Made by a program: the position numbers and the translations under genes. Source: Oscillospiraceae bacterium (GTDB taxonomy: Bacteria > Bacillota > Clostridia > Oscillospirales > Oscillospiraceae). From it: a stretch of DNA of 64,000 nucleotides. This document shows, piece after piece, positions 27,435 to 36,561 of this stretch. The stretch is from the NCBI GenBank assembly GCA_009780175.1, contig WRAO01000001.1, forward strand, positions 1 to 64,000, read 5' to 3'. The stretch's first letter is position 1. Each line of letters opens with the position of its first letter. Under the pieces are notes generated by a model. That model searched no databases. It was not told where the DNA came from and saw only the letters and a program-made list of their open reading frames with translations.

Positions 27435-29867
27435 CTATACCTTCTCCATATGCTGGGCGGCGGCTTTTAGCATGAGGCGTTTTGTGCCTGTCGATTCGAA
27501 GGCGATCTCTACTAGGGCGTCACCGCCCATGGGGGTGAGATTGGTGATGATCCCTTCGCCGAAGGCTTTGTGGCGCACGGTGTCGCCTTTTTGGAAGGTG
27601 GGCAGGGTGGTTTTTACGGGCGGGGTGTAACACGGCTTTGACGGGGATGGACGCCCGGGGATGGACGCCACGGAGGTCGGTCGATTGCTCCAGGGGGCTT
27701 CGTCTTCGAATTGGATATCTATCCTGTTGTCTCGCGTTGCTCTACGGGTTTCTCCGGCGCGTTCCAGATAGTCTTCGGGGATTTCTTCCAGGAAGCGGGA
27801 GGGCATGTTGGCTGTGGTGCGGCCGAAGAGCATACGCTGGGCGGTGCTGACTAAGTGGAGTTTTTGCTTGGCACGGGTTAGGGCTACGTAGCAGAGGCGG
27901 CGTTCTTCTTCCATCTCATCCCTATCTCCAATCGAGCGGTGGCCGGGGAAGATGCCTTCTTCTAGTCCGACGAGATATACATGGTCGAATTCGAGCCCTT
28001 TTGCGCTGTGCATGGTCATCAAAACCGTCCCGTTTTCGCTCTGTTCCCCACTGTCAAGGTCCGTATAAAGGGCGATTTCGTCGAGAAAACCTCCCAAATC
28101 CTTCCCCTCACTGCGCTCTATATAGCCCGCAATGGTACTTTTAAGCTCCTGAATGTGCTCTATACGGGCGAGATTTTCGTCTGGTTTCTCTTTGAGCATG
28201 GCGAGATAGCCTGTGGCGGTTAGGAGATAGTCGTAAAACTCATCCAGTGGCATGGAGTTGACTTTTTCGCTCAGATCTTTTAGCAAAGCGCGAAACGCGG
28301 TCAGCTTCGTGGCTGAGCGACCTAAATCTGGGATTTCTTCGGCGGTTTGGAGTGTCTCATACACAGACAGTCCTGATGCGAGGCTCGCTTCTCGGACACG
28401 TTCAATTGTGGTTGCGCCGATGCCCCGGGCGGGGGTATTGATGATGCGCAGGAGCCGGAGATCGTCGGCGGGGTTGACCAGGACGGCGAGGTAGGCCAGC
28501 ACGTCTTTGATCTCGGCATAGTCGAAAAAGCGCATGCCGCCTACGACTTTATAGGGGATGCCGTTGCGTTTGAAGGCGAATTCGAGTTGGTTGGAGAGGG
28601 CGCTCATGCGGTAGAGGACGGCGTGGTCGCTCCAATTGCCGCCTTGCCCAAAGCTGGTGAGGATGCACTGGGCGACGTAGTTGGCTTCCTCTTCTTGGCT
28701 GCGGGCGGCGTAGTGGGTGAGCTTTTCGCCCGATCCTTGATCGGTCCAGAGGTGTTTGCCTTTGCGGCCTTGGTTGTTTTTGATTACCGCGTTCGCCGCT
28801 TCCAGGATGTGGCCCGTCGAGCGGTAGTTTTGTTCTAGGCGGATGGTTCGGGCGCCGGGGTGTTGTTGTTCGAAGTTGAGGATGTTTTGGATGGTCGCGC
28901 CGCGGAATTTGTAGATACTTTGGTCATCGTCTCCCACGACGCAGATGTTGCCGTATCCTCCTGCCAAGAGGTTGGCGAAGAGGTATTGGAGGTTGTTGGT
29001 ATCTTGATACTCGTCGATGAGGACGTAGCGGAATTGGCGTTGGTAGTGCCGCCGGACTTCTTCGTCGGTTTGGAGGAGTTTGACGGTGAGAAACAGCAGA
29101 TCGTCGAAATCGACCGCGTCGGCTTTGCGGAGGCGCTTTGCGTATTCGACGTAGACTTCGGCGGTTCTGCGGCGGTAGTGGTCGCCCTCTTTTTCCGCGA
29201 GGGCTTGATAGGCCGCCGGATCTTGTTGGGCGTCTTTGGCTCTGCCGATATCGGCTAGGATTTGGCGGGGTTGGTAGGTTTTGTCGTCTAGATTAAAGTC
29301 GGCCAGGATGCGTTTGACGAGGCTTTGACTGTCTGCCGAGTCGTAGATGGTGAAGCCGTTGTCGTAGCCTAGGCGGTCGATGTAGCGGCGGAGGATGCGT
29401 ACGCAGGCCGAGTGGAAGGTCATGGCCCAGATGTCCCGGGCTTCGTCGCCAAGGCGTTTTTCTAGGCGGTGTTTGAGTTCGTCGGCAGCTTTGTTGGTGA
29501 AGGTGATGGCTAGAATCTCCCAGGGACGCACGGGGGCTAGCGCACAGATGGCTCTGGCTTTTGCGGCGCCGGCTTCGCGGAGGGCTTGGTCATCTAGGTT
29601 ATCTCTATAGAGGCGCAGGAAGGCTAGATCTGTCTCCCTGAGGTCTTCCGGGATTTCTTCTGTGTCGGAGGCGCGACCATAAAGCATCAGATTCGCGATG
29701 CGGCTGATGAGAACTGTGGTCTTGCCGCTGCCGGCTCCGGCGAGGAGGAGGAGGGGGCCTTCTGTGGCTAGGACGGCTTGGCGTTGTTTTTCGTTTAGGT
29801 GTTGGAAGGTGTTTTCTATGATGGTTTTGCGGAGGGATAGGAAGTCTTTTTTTGTTTCTACTGTCAT
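27435..29867 (-). CDS. pcrA: ATP-dependent DNA helicase PcrA/UvrD
   Basis: SF1A 3'-5' helicase for repair and replication restart. Motif I LLAGAGSGKTTV, motif II VLIDEYQDTNNLQYLF, VVGDDDQSIYKFRGA, LEQNYRST and TMHSAKGLEFDHVYLVG, plus the C-terminal tail (KGDTVRHKAFGEGIITN) that contacts RNA polymerase in PcrA, are present. At 810 residues it is about 70 longer than Geobacillus PcrA. Much of the excess is an acidic helical insert of about 45 residues between motif I and motif Ia (about 66-110). The upp-side gap holds a large repeat. Confidence 0.95.
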   Translation of the reverse strand: MTVETKKDFLSLRKTIIENTFQHLNEKQRQAVLATEGPLLLLAGAGSGKTTVLISRIANLMLYGRASDTEEIPEDLRETDLAFLRLYRDNLDDQALREAGAAKARAICALAPVRPWEILAITFTNKAADELKHRLEKRLGDEARDIWAMTFHSACVRILRRYIDRLGYDNGFTIYDSADSQSLVKRILADFNLDDKTYQPRQILADIGRAKDAQQDPAAYQALAEKEGDHYRRRTAEVYVEYAKRLRKADAVDFDDLLFLTVKLLQTDEEVRRHYQRQFRYVLIDEYQDTNNLQYLFANLLAGGYGNICVVGDDDQSIYKFRGATIQNILNFEQQHPGARTIRLEQNYRSTGHILEAANAVIKNNQGRKGKHLWTDQGSGEKLTHYAARSQEEEANYVAQCILTSFGQGGNWSDHAVLYRMSALSNQLEFAFKRNGIPYKVVGGMRFFDYAEIKDVLAYLAVLVNPADDLRLLRIINTPARGIGATTIERVREASLASGLSVYETLQTAEEIPDLGRSATKLTAFRALLKDLSEKVNSMPLDEFYDYLLTATGYLAMLKEKPDENLARIEHIQELKSTIAGYIERSEGKDLGGFLDEIALYTDLDSGEQSENGTVLMTMHSAKGLEFDHVYLVGLEEGIFPGHRSIGDRDEMEEERRLCYVALTRAKQKLHLVSTAQRMLFGRTTANMPSRFLEEIPEDYLERAGETRRATRDNRIDIQFEDEAPWSNRPTSVASIPGRPSPSKPCYTPPVKTTLPTFQKGDTVRHKAFGEGIITNLTPMGGDALVEIAFESTGTKRLMLKAAAQHMEKV

Positions 29868-29916
29868 GGGTTTTTGTCCTTGCTCTTTATTTTTTCTCTA
29901 CCATTTTACTTTTTGG

Positions 29917-30347
29917 GCCTGCGGCTCGCTTTGCTCGTTGCGCTGAGGCGCCTTACTTTTTGCATCGCGCAAAAAGTAAGCAAAAAAGCGAGTCAAGGGC
30001 TGCGCCCCTGACAACCCCTGTTTGACTTTTGGTTTGTGGGCGTTTCGGGTTTGGGGTTCCGCCTGCCGGCGGAAGTGGGGCCGCTTTAGGGCGTGTGAAT
30101 TGTAATGCGGCAGGTGCGATTGAATGTGCGGTGGTTTTCGCACCGCATTCCCTTCCGCCGGGCGAGGCGGAAGCTGTGACGTGCGATCCGCTGTGCAGTA
30201 AGGTTAAAAGGAGGAGATTTTCAAGAGAAACCATTCGGTTTCTCTTGAATTGTTTTTTGCCTACTTTTTGCCAACGCAAAAAGTAGGTCGCCTTCGGCGA
30301 CACGGAGCGTTAGGCCTGCTTGGCCAAAGAGAAACATTTCTATAGAA
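29917..30347 (+). repeat. Large palindromic intergenic repeat, copy A
   Basis: About 430 bp filling the gap between pcrA and upp, without a credible gene. Positions 29917-29962 are identical over 46 bp to 55021-55066 in copy C. Further shared blocks are the GCCGGCGGA-containing segment (about 30060-30095), CTCCGCC-type GCCGGGCGAGGCGGAA (about 30155-30175), and the right arm with hairpins AAGAGAAAC/GTTTCTCTT (30222-30248) and CTACTTTTTG/CAAAAAGTAG (30261-30286). The right end (AAAGAGAAACATTTCTATA) matches the ends of copies B and C. Its nested inverted repeats suggest a MITE-like element. Confidence 0.8.
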
Positions 30348-30350
30348 AAG

Positions 30351-30382
30351 AAAAAATGGGGCGACCCCTTCGAGATCGCCCC
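30351..30382 (-). terminator. Terminator of upp
   Basis: On the minus strand GGGGCGA (30382-30376) pairs with TCGCCCC (30364-30358) and is followed by ATTTTTTC. It is 10 bp after the upp stop. Confidence 0.8.
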
Positions 30383-30391
30383 TGTTGGGGA

Positions 30392-31021
30392 CTACTTTGT
30401 GCCAAAAATCCGATCGCCTGCGTCGCCGAGGCCGGGGAGGATGTAGCCGTGGTCGTTGAGGCATTCGTCTACTGCGGTGGTGTAAATATCTACATCTGGG
30501 TGGTCTTTCTGCACACGCTCGATTCCCTCTGGTGCGGCTAGGATGCACATCAATTTGACACGCTTACAGCCATAGCCTTTCAATACGTCGATTGCCGCGG
30601 AGGCGCTGCCGCCGGTGGCGAGCATGGGGTCGAGGAGGATGGCTTCCCGCTCCGCGATGTCGCGAGGCATTTTGCAATAGTATTCTACAGGCTCCAGCGT
30701 CTCTGGGTCCCGATAGAGGCCGAGGTGTCCGATTTTTACGGAGGGAATGAGGTTCTGGATGCCATCTACCATGCCGAGCCCGGCGCGCAGGATGGGGACG
30801 ACGGCAAGTTTTTTACCCGCGAGCTGTTTCACTTTGGCGGGAGCGAGCGGTGTCTCAATCTCTACCTCTTCGAGGGCGAGATCGCGGGTGGCTTCATAGC
30901 ACATGAGCGTCGCCATTTCAGTTACGACTTCCCGAAATTCTTTGACGCCGGTGTGTTTGTCTCGCAGCATTGCTAATTTGTGTTGGAGGAGCGGATGGTC
31001 TAGTACGTGTAGGTTTGACAT
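30392..31021 (-). CDS. upp: Uracil phosphoribosyltransferase
   Basis: Makes UMP from uracil and PRPP in pyrimidine salvage. [13 protein letters not shown], the dimer arm [17 protein letters not shown] and the PRPP loop [14 protein letters not shown] are diagnostic. 209 residues, full length. It follows tsaB by 15 bp on the same strand and ends at its own terminator. Confidence 0.96.
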   Translation of the reverse strand: MSNLHVLDHPLLQHKLAMLRDKHTGVKEFREVVTEMATLMCYEATRDLALEEVEIETPLAPAKVKQLAGKKLAVVPILRAGLGMVDGIQNLIPSVKIGHLGLYRDPETLEPVEYYCKMPRDIAEREAILLDPMLATGGSASAAIDVLKGYGCKRVKLMCILAAPEGIERVQKDHPDVDIYTTAVDECLNDHGYILPGLGDAGDRIFGTK

Positions 31022-31036
31022 GATATGTTCTCTCCT

Positions 31037-31723
31037 TTATTTCCCACGTTCCATCCGCTCCCGCTCCGCTTGGGAGGGGCGGATGTACTCTGGATTTACT
31101 TCGTACGCGCTTTCGCCGGGCAAGTGTTCCGCTACAATCGCCACGCCCCATGCGGTCTGTTGGACGAGGTGTTCTGGTAGTATTTGTGCGGGGATGCCTT
31201 TGTCTTGCAGCCATGCATAACAGAGCGCCGCGCCGTCTCCGACGAGGAGGTAGGGGCCTTCGTGGTCGGCCTGGGCAAAGAGGTCTTCTATGGCGATGGC
31301 TCTGTCTTCCGTGAGCCGGATGAGCCTAGCACCATCGGCGCGGAACAGGGCGTTATAGACTTGACTTCGCCGGGCGTCCATAACGGGTGTGATGAGGCCG
31401 GGACCCAGATGTTTCGCCTGATGGGCCATTGCCTCTAGGCTGGATACGCCGACGAGAGGTATATCTGCCGCGAAGGCGAGGCCTTTCGCTGTCGCTACGC
31501 CGATGCGGATGCCGGTGAAGGAACCGGGACCTCTGGCTATGGCGATTTTGTCTAGGTCTGCCACTTTGATGTCCAGGCCGTTTAGCAGGGCGTGGATCAT
31601 GGGCAGGAGGGTTTTCGAGTGGGTTAGGCCGGCGTGTTGCGTGGTTTGGGCAATGAGACTCCCATTTTCTACAATCGCTACAGAGGCCGCTTGGGCGGAG
31701 GATTCGATGGCTAGTATTTTCAT
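31037..31723 (-). CDS. tsaB: tRNA t6A biosynthesis protein TsaB
   Basis: Scaffold paralogue of the TsaD kinase-like fold, needed with TsaC, TsaD and TsaE for the t6A37 modification of tRNA. MKILAIESS, HSKTLLPMI and RGPGSFTGIRIGVATAKGLA are family hallmarks. 228 residues. Its start overlaps the tsaE stop by 4 bp. TsaD is not in the window. Confidence 0.94.
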   Translation of the reverse strand: MKILAIESSAQAASVAIVENGSLIAQTTQHAGLTHSKTLLPMIHALLNGLDIKVADLDKIAIARGPGSFTGIRIGVATAKGLAFAADIPLVGVSSLEAMAHQAKHLGPGLITPVMDARRSQVYNALFRADGARLIRLTEDRAIAIEDLFAQADHEGPYLLVGDGAALCYAWLQDKGIPAQILPEHLVQQTAWGVAIVAEHLPGESAYEVNPEYIRPSQAERERMERGK

Positions 31724-32154
31724 AGGTCACCCTCACAGTCTAGGCCGGTGATGGTGATTTTTCGGCTCGTCTCCCCTACTTGTTCTATCCGGATATATAC
31801 TGTGTCCGGCGGGAGGGCAGCGGCTATGTTTTCGCTCCACTCTATGGCGAGGATCGCGTTTTGCTGGAGATAGTCTTCCCAGCCGATCTCGAAGAGTTCG
31901 TCTGGAGAACTGAGGCGGTACATATCGAAGTGGATGAGGGGCGGGGTCCCTTCGTGATATTCGTTGACGATGGTATAGGTCGGGCTTGTGACGGGTACGG
32001 TGATGCCGAGGCCCGCTGCAATGCCACGGGTCAGAGTGGTCTTTCCGGCACCCAGATCGCCTGTAAACGCTAGGACAGTTCTCGGCCGAAGCTGCTTCGC
32101 CAAAGTCTTACCTAGCTCTTCTGTCTCCCTTGCGCTATGGGTCACCACCGTCAT
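31720..32154 (-). CDS. tsaE: tRNA t6A biosynthesis ATPase TsaE
   Basis: Small ATPase that regulates the TsaBD complex. The P-loop is AFTGDLGAGKTTLTRGIA (about 30-47), followed by VTSPTYTIVNEY and IHFDMYRL. 144 residues, usual size. First gene of the leftward tsaE-tsaB-upp operon. Confidence 0.95.
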   Translation of the reverse strand: MTVVTHSARETEELGKTLAKQLRPRTVLAFTGDLGAGKTTLTRGIAAGLGITVPVTSPTYTIVNEYHEGTPPLIHFDMYRLSSPDELFEIGWEDYLQQNAILAIEWSENIAAALPPDTVYIRIEQVGETSRKITITGLDCEGDL

Positions 32155-32227
32155 GGATTTTTCCTCACTTTTGCTGTCATAGCATCTCTGTTTTTCTCAT
32201 CTACTGCGGAGGACATAGAATGTTTAC

Positions 32228-32257
32228 ATTATATCAGAACAGAGGCATTTGCGTAAA
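32228..32257 (-). promoter_or_regulatory. Probable promoter of tsaE-tsaB-upp
   Basis: On the minus strand TTTACG (32257-32252), an 18-bp spacer and TATAAT (32233-32228), about 74 bp before tsaE. The rest of the 227-bp divergent gap holds a perfect 11-bp-arm palindrome (AAAATGATTGC, 32273-32296) that could be an operator or the stem of a terminator. Confidence 0.6.
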
Positions 32258-32381
32258 GGGCGAGTTTGTGTTAAAATGATTGCAAGCAATCATTTTTCTC
32301 ATTGAAACGCATTTAACATTACGATGTAAACGACGATGTTAAAACAAATGGATATACCACGCGGCAAAGGAGCCTCTTGCA

Positions 32382-33521
32382 GTGAAACGCGCACTTTCGG
32401 CATCTTTCGGTTATATGAAAAAAGCAGATATGTTTCTGCTCATCCTTAGTATTATCTGCTCTGTCTTCGGCCTTGTTCTCATCTGGAGTTCTACCCGGAA
32501 TTTCGCCGGCGGAGCGGGGCCTTTTTTGACAGTGCAGATCCTCGCGCTTATCCTAGGGCTGATTTGTTTTGTCCTTTTCTCCCTGGTCGATCTTGACAGC
32601 ATCGCCACACGCTGGAAGGCGCTTTTGATCTTTAGCATTCTGATCTTGCTCAGCCTACGTGTCTTCGGCTACGGCATTGATGGCGGATATCGCATCTGGC
32701 TGCGCTTTTTTGGGATCGGGATTCAGCCCAGTGAGATCGTGAAAATTACCTTTATCATCATGTTCGCCTATCACATTCACTATCTGAAGGAGTATAAGAA
32801 CCTCAACTCCTTTTTCGCCCTTTGTCAATTGGCAATCCACTTTGCCATCATTTTAGTGCTCTTGCCGGATATGGGTAACTCTTTGATTTTCATCTTCATG
32901 TTCCTCACCATGCTTTTTCTGGCAGGGGTGAAGCTGCGCTGGTTTGCCTTGGGCAGCGCAATCGCCGCACCCATTGGGTTTATTCTCTGGCACAGCGAAA
33001 CCTTTTTTCACTACTATCAACGCCAGCGGATTCTCGCCCCGTTTGTTCCCTCCATTGATCCCACCAATACTTGGTGGAATTTCCAGCCCCATCGGAGCCG
33101 GATCGCGATTGCTTCGGGGCAAGTCACGGGGCAGGGCATTGGGCAGGGTACGCAGACCCAATCAGGCGGCGTTCCGGCCCAGTGGACGGATTTCATCTTC
33201 TCCGCCGCTGGGGAGGAACTGGGCATCATTGGGACGAGCTTGGTGATTCTTTTGCTTGCCTTGATTATCATCCGCTGTTTCTATGTCGCCGCGCAGGCCC
33301 GAGATACACTGTCCGCGCTGACTTGTTCCGGGATTGGGGCTTTTATGCTGTTTCAGACCCTCCTGAACATCGGCATGACGCTGGGGCTCGCTCCTGTCAT
33401 CGGGATCGCGCTTCCCTTCTTTGGATATGGGGGTTCATCGCTGGTGACCACCTTCATTGCGATGGGGCTGGTCTGCGGGGTGAAGATGCGGACTGTTTCG
33501 CCTTGGAAGAGGCCGTTGTAG
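32382..33521 (+). CDS. rodA: SEDS peptidoglycan glycosyltransferase (RodA/FtsW family)
   Basis: Polytopic SEDS polymerase of peptidoglycan, 379 residues with about ten helices. RFFGIGIQPSEIVKI, the extracellular-loop catalytic Asp in PAQWTDFIFSAAGEELGIIG, and LPFFGYGGSSL are the family markers; sequence and size favour RodA over FtsW. GTG 32382 has GGAG 10 bases upstream. It is monocistronic, between a divergent promoter region and a terminator, without a class B PBP neighbour. Confidence 0.9.
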   Translation: MKRALSASFGYMKKADMFLLILSIICSVFGLVLIWSSTRNFAGGAGPFLTVQILALILGLICFVLFSLVDLDSIATRWKALLIFSILILLSLRVFGYGIDGGYRIWLRFFGIGIQPSEIVKITFIIMFAYHIHYLKEYKNLNSFFALCQLAIHFAIILVLLPDMGNSLIFIFMFLTMLFLAGVKLRWFALGSAIAAPIGFILWHSETFFHYYQRQRILAPFVPSIDPTNTWWNFQPHRSRIAIASGQVTGQGIGQGTQTQSGGVPAQWTDFIFSAAGEELGIIGTSLVILLLALIIIRCFYVAAQARDTLSALTCSGIGAFMLFQTLLNIGMTLGLAPVIGIALPFFGYGGSSLVTTFIAMGLVCGVKMRTVSPWKRPL

Positions 33522-33597
33522 GGGTGTGTATTGCAGCTAATTGATATAGCCCTACCGATTGCATACCCTAAACATAAACACTTTTCACGCAAATTAA

Positions 33598-33633
33598 AAC
33601 CGGGCCTGCGATGCAGGCCCGGTTCTTTGTTTG
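33598..33633. terminator. Bidirectional terminator
   Basis: AACCGGGCCTGC (33598-33609), loop GAT, GCAGGCCCGGTT (33613-33624); T-rich on both strands. It separates rodA from the leftward CD1247-family gene. Confidence 0.87.
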
Positions 33634-33643
33634 TTTCTATGCC

Positions 33644-34135
33644 TTACGATGGCTCTTCCAATTCGAGTCTCTCTCCGCAGTTGGGGCAGGTCAAGGTGCC
33701 GCGCCTGAGCACCTCGTCGTCTATCTGCATTTCGTTCTGGCAGCTTGGACATTGGACCGCGTAAAGCTGGGGTTTCTTTTGGTGCTTCCCATTGGTGAAA
33801 TTCAACGCTGGGCCGCTGGTATAGGCAGGGGGTTGAGGGGCAGGAATATCGCTCTGGGCGGATTCGTTGCCACAGCCACAGCGGTCACAGCCGCACGCAC
33901 AGGGCTCTTTCTCATCTTCAAAGAGCACATCTTCGATATCTTGCACATCTTCAATGATTGCGCTCATATCGTCGTCTAGGGATAGGACATCTTCTGTGAG
34001 GTCTTCCAGTTCGACAGATATGTCTTCTAAAATCTCGATGATGACCTGGAGGATTTTCTCCTCCTTGGTGTCTTTGCCTAGGTTCAGGCCTTCTGCCATA
34101 CCTTTCAAATAGGTAACGCGTTTTGCAATCGACAT
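33644..34135 (-). CDS. CD1247-family protein with zinc ribbon
   Basis: A 163-residue protein. The N-terminal domain (1-75) is helical and very acidic (RVTYLKGMAEGL...LEDISVELEDLTEDVLSLDDD) and matches the domain named after Clostridioides CD1247. A Cys-rich stretch (CACGCDRCGCG, about 79-89), a flexible linker and a C-terminal CPSC/CPNC zinc ribbon follow. Widespread in Clostridia, function unknown; the zinc ribbon suggests nucleic acid or protein binding. Directly downstream of efp (25 bp), so a link with translation is possible. Confidence 0.82.
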   Translation of the reverse strand: MSIAKRVTYLKGMAEGLNLGKDTKEEKILQVIIEILEDISVELEDLTEDVLSLDDDMSAIIEDVQDIEDVLFEDEKEPCACGCDRCGCGNESAQSDIPAPQPPAYTSGPALNFTNGKHQKKPQLYAVQCPSCQNEMQIDDEVLRRGTLTCPNCGERLELEEPS

Positions 34136-34160
34136 AGCCTGTCCTCCCTTTTGTCTCAGT

Positions 34161-34727
34161 TTAGCCCTTTGCCCGCTCCATATATTCGCCGGTGCGGGTG
34201 TCTACTTTGATCCGATCGCCGGGGTTGATGAACAGGGGCACTCTTACTTCCGCGCCGGACTCAAGCGTTGCCGGTTTGGTCACGTTGGACGATGCCGTAT
34301 CACCTTTGAGGCCGGGGTCGGATTCGGTGACTTCCAGTTCTACAAAATTCGGAGGGTCTACCGAGAAAACCTTGCCTTTGTAGCTCGACACGGTGCAGGG
34401 CATGTTTTCCATGACGAAGCGGAAGCTCGGGCCGAGGATACTTCCGTCGATTGGTTCGAGTTCGTAGGTTTCGTTGTTCATGAAGTAGTATAACCCGCCG
34501 TCTTCGTAGCTATATTCCATCTCGCGGCGCTCTACGAAGGCATTCTCGAACTTTTCCGAGGGGTTGAAGCTTGTCTCGATTACGCCGCCTGTGATGACGT
34601 TTCTAATTTTTGCACGTACAAAGGCCGCACCTTTACCTGGCTTGACATGCTGGAACTCAACGACCTGCATGACCTTGCCGTCGTATTCAAAGGTGACTCC
34701 ATTTCTAAAATCGCTGGCTGATATCAT
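34161..34727 (-). CDS. efp: Translation elongation factor P
   Basis: Relieves ribosome stalling at polyproline. KOW-like N-domain with the modifiable tip Lys32 in [10 protein letters not shown], then the EF-P motif region ([13 protein letters not shown]) and a C-terminal OB domain ([20 protein letters not shown]). 188 residues. No EpmA/EpmB or other modification enzyme lies nearby. 149 bp separate it from the upstream peptidase gene. Confidence 0.96.
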   Translation of the reverse strand: MISASDFRNGVTFEYDGKVMQVVEFQHVKPGKGAAFVRAKIRNVITGGVIETSFNPSEKFENAFVERREMEYSYEDGGLYYFMNNETYELEPIDGSILGPSFRFVMENMPCTVSSYKGKVFSVDPPNFVELEVTESDPGLKGDTASSNVTKPATLESGAEVRVPLFINPGDRIKVDTRTGEYMERAKG

Positions 34728-34876
34728 CGTTTCTCTTCTCCTCTTAAATGGCTGTTTCTTTGTTACGATTTTACTCTACTTTTCCTACATTTGCAACCTT
34801 TTTCCGAAATTTTCCGGGGAACTCACAAGATGATGTACGGCGCACCTATCCTCCGGCGGGGTTAAGGTCAAGGACA

Positions 34877-35938
34877 TCATAACACGATAAGCTTTTTTGG
34901 CGTCTGAGTCAAGATTTCGCAACCGGTTTCGGTGAGATAGAGCGTGTCCTCGATTCGGACGCCGAATTTCCCTGGGAGGTAGATACCCGGCTCCGCGGAG
35001 ATGACAGCACATTTGGGCAGGGGTTTCTCTTCCGTCGGGCCGACTTTGAGGGATTCGTGGACTTCGAGGCCCAGGCTGTGTCCGAAGCTGTGGTTGAAAT
35101 AGTCGCCGTACCCCGCCGCTTCGATTACGTCGCGGGCAACACGGTCGAGGTCTTTGCCGATGATTCCGGCTTTGGCGGCGGCGATACCGGCGCGTTGTGC
35201 CTGTAAGACCGTCTCATATACTGTGCGCATCTCCTCGTTTGGTGTGCCGAGGCAGAGGGTGCGGGTCATGTCGGATGTGTAGCCTTGGTAGACGGCGCCG
35301 AAATCTAGGGTGATGAAGCCCTCTAGTTTTTGATCGCTTGGTGTGCCGTGGGGCATACTGGAGCGGGAACCGGAGACGACAATGGGGTCGAAGGCGGGGC
35401 GTTCCGCGCCGTTTTTCAGGAGACGATAGATGATCTCCGCCGCGAGGGATCGTTCGGTGAGGTCCTTGGTGATTAGCGGCAGAATCTCTGCGAAGGTTTT
35501 GTCTGTGATCGCTTGGGAGGCGCGCATGAGGGCGTATTCTTCCGGGGTTTTCATGGCACGCAGATCGTCTAGAAGCGTTTGGGCCGGAATGAGTTCGACG
35601 TCTAGTTTCTCCTGATAAACGGTGTAGGTTCCTTGGGTCATCACGTTTTCTTCGAAGCCGAGACGCTTTACGTTGTTTCGGCCCAGTACTTCGTTGATAA
35701 GCGCGGCGTAGGATTGACCGGTCTTGATCTCCACGACGGAGAGCGACCGATCAATCGTTTTTGCGGCCTCGATATAGCGACTGTCGGTGATGAAGACGCT
35801 TTCGCGCTCTGTCACCACTAGCGCACCGGCGGAGGAAGGAAACCCTATCGCCCAGCGGCGGTTGATTGGTCCGGTGAGCAATAGACCGTCGAGATTACGA
35901 GTCGGCAAGGCCGCCTGCATGTCGCGGATGCGGTTCAT
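34877..35938 (-). CDS. M24 Xaa-Pro aminopeptidase
   Basis: Metallopeptidase that removes N-terminal residues before proline. The creatinase-like N-domain (1-125) precedes the pita-bread domain with the metal ligands in LDFGAVYQGYTSDMTRT (two Asp), GHSLGLEVHE (His), AEPGIYLPGKFGVRIED (two Glu). 353 residues, YpdF/YqhT size. The ATG overlaps the yqeG stop (ATGA). A yqhT-efp order is common in Firmicutes and is kept here. Confidence 0.93.
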   Translation of the reverse strand: MNRIRDMQAALPTRNLDGLLLTGPINRRWAIGFPSSAGALVVTERESVFITDSRYIEAAKTIDRSLSVVEIKTGQSYAALINEVLGRNNVKRLGFEENVMTQGTYTVYQEKLDVELIPAQTLLDDLRAMKTPEEYALMRASQAITDKTFAEILPLITKDLTERSLAAEIIYRLLKNGAERPAFDPIVVSGSRSSMPHGTPSDQKLEGFITLDFGAVYQGYTSDMTRTLCLGTPNEEMRTVYETVLQAQRAGIAAAKAGIIGKDLDRVARDVIEAAGYGDYFNHSFGHSLGLEVHESLKVGPTEEKPLPKCAVISAEPGIYLPGKFGVRIEDTLYLTETGCEILTQTPKKLIVL

Positions 35939-36435
35939 TGTAGTTTCTCCTTGCTCAGGGCACGCAGCGGCTTCTCTAGACCGTAGCGCAGGCGGAAGAA
36001 GAGATTTTTCATCTCGATCGGCCGGACGACGATGGAGAGTATCCCGGCGCGGTTTGCCGCTAGGCTGTCGGTAAAGATTTGGTCGCCCATGAGCGCGGAT
36101 TCCTCCGGACGTTTGCCAAACTGCTCCATCGCCGCGTGTAGTGCGCGTGGATTTGGTTTGCCGGCGCGCTTGATGAAGAGCATATCGCAGGCTGCTGCAT
36201 AGTCGTCCGCACGGCGGCTTTTACGGCTATTGGAGATCATAAACACCTCTATGCCGCTGGCCCGCAGTTCGGCAACCCAGGCGAGAACCTGCTCCGAGGG
36301 CATATCTTCGGAATAAGGCGCGAGAGTGTTGTCTAGATCGAGAAGTAAAAAGGTGATCCCCTTTTGCCGGAGGAGCTCCGGCGTCACATAGAAGATATCG
36401 GGGACTACCAGTTTGGGGATGAGGGAAAAGCTCAT
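35935..36435 (-). CDS. YqeG-family HAD phosphatase
   Basis: HAD superfamily IIIA hydrolase. Motif I is LLDLDNTLAPY, motif II ISNSRKSR, motif III KRAGKPNPRAL and motif IV MGDQIFTDSLAANRAG. YqeG relatives dephosphorylate phosphatidylglycerophosphate or act near ribosome assembly genes, so the substrate is open. ATG 36435 (MSFSLIPKLVVPD) is favoured by GGATGG 8 bases upstream; ATG 36447 is the alternative. 166 residues. Confidence 0.88.
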   Translation of the reverse strand: MSFSLIPKLVVPDIFYVTPELLRQKGITFLLLDLDNTLAPYSEDMPSEQVLAWVAELRASGIEVFMISNSRKSRRADDYAAACDMLFIKRAGKPNPRALHAAMEQFGKRPEESALMGDQIFTDSLAANRAGILSIVVRPIEMKNLFFRLRYGLEKPLRALSKEKLQ

Positions 36436-36477
36436 AATCGGTTCCATCCGTTCATAGAGTTAATTGGGGCGCTAAGT

Positions 36478-36499
36478 GGGACGATATAAACATCGTCCC
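36478..36499. repeat. Short hairpin repeat (GGGACGAT type)
   Basis: GGGACGAT and ATCGTCCC flank ATAAAC and are followed by CTGTAG, like the other GTAGGG-associated hairpins in the window. Confidence 0.55.
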
Positions 36500-36522
36500 T
36501 GTAGAATAGTATAGCAAAACAG

Positions 36523-36555
36523 CGCCTCCCTGTCTACTGAACACACAAGGAGGCG
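36523..36555 (+). promoter_or_regulatory. Hairpin that covers the ribosome site of the next gene
   Basis: CGCCTCC (36523-36529) is complementary to GGAGGCG (36549-36555), which holds the Shine-Dalgarno sequence of the gene starting at 36562. TGT/ACA extends the stem after one mismatch. The arrangement could restrict translation, for example by temperature or a bound factor. Confidence 0.5.
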
Positions 36556-36561
36556 TTGCCT

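Noticed and set aside
29953..30303. ORFs within repeat copy A
   Set aside because: Not conserved in frame or length in copies B and C; the shared feature is DNA or RNA palindromy, not protein.
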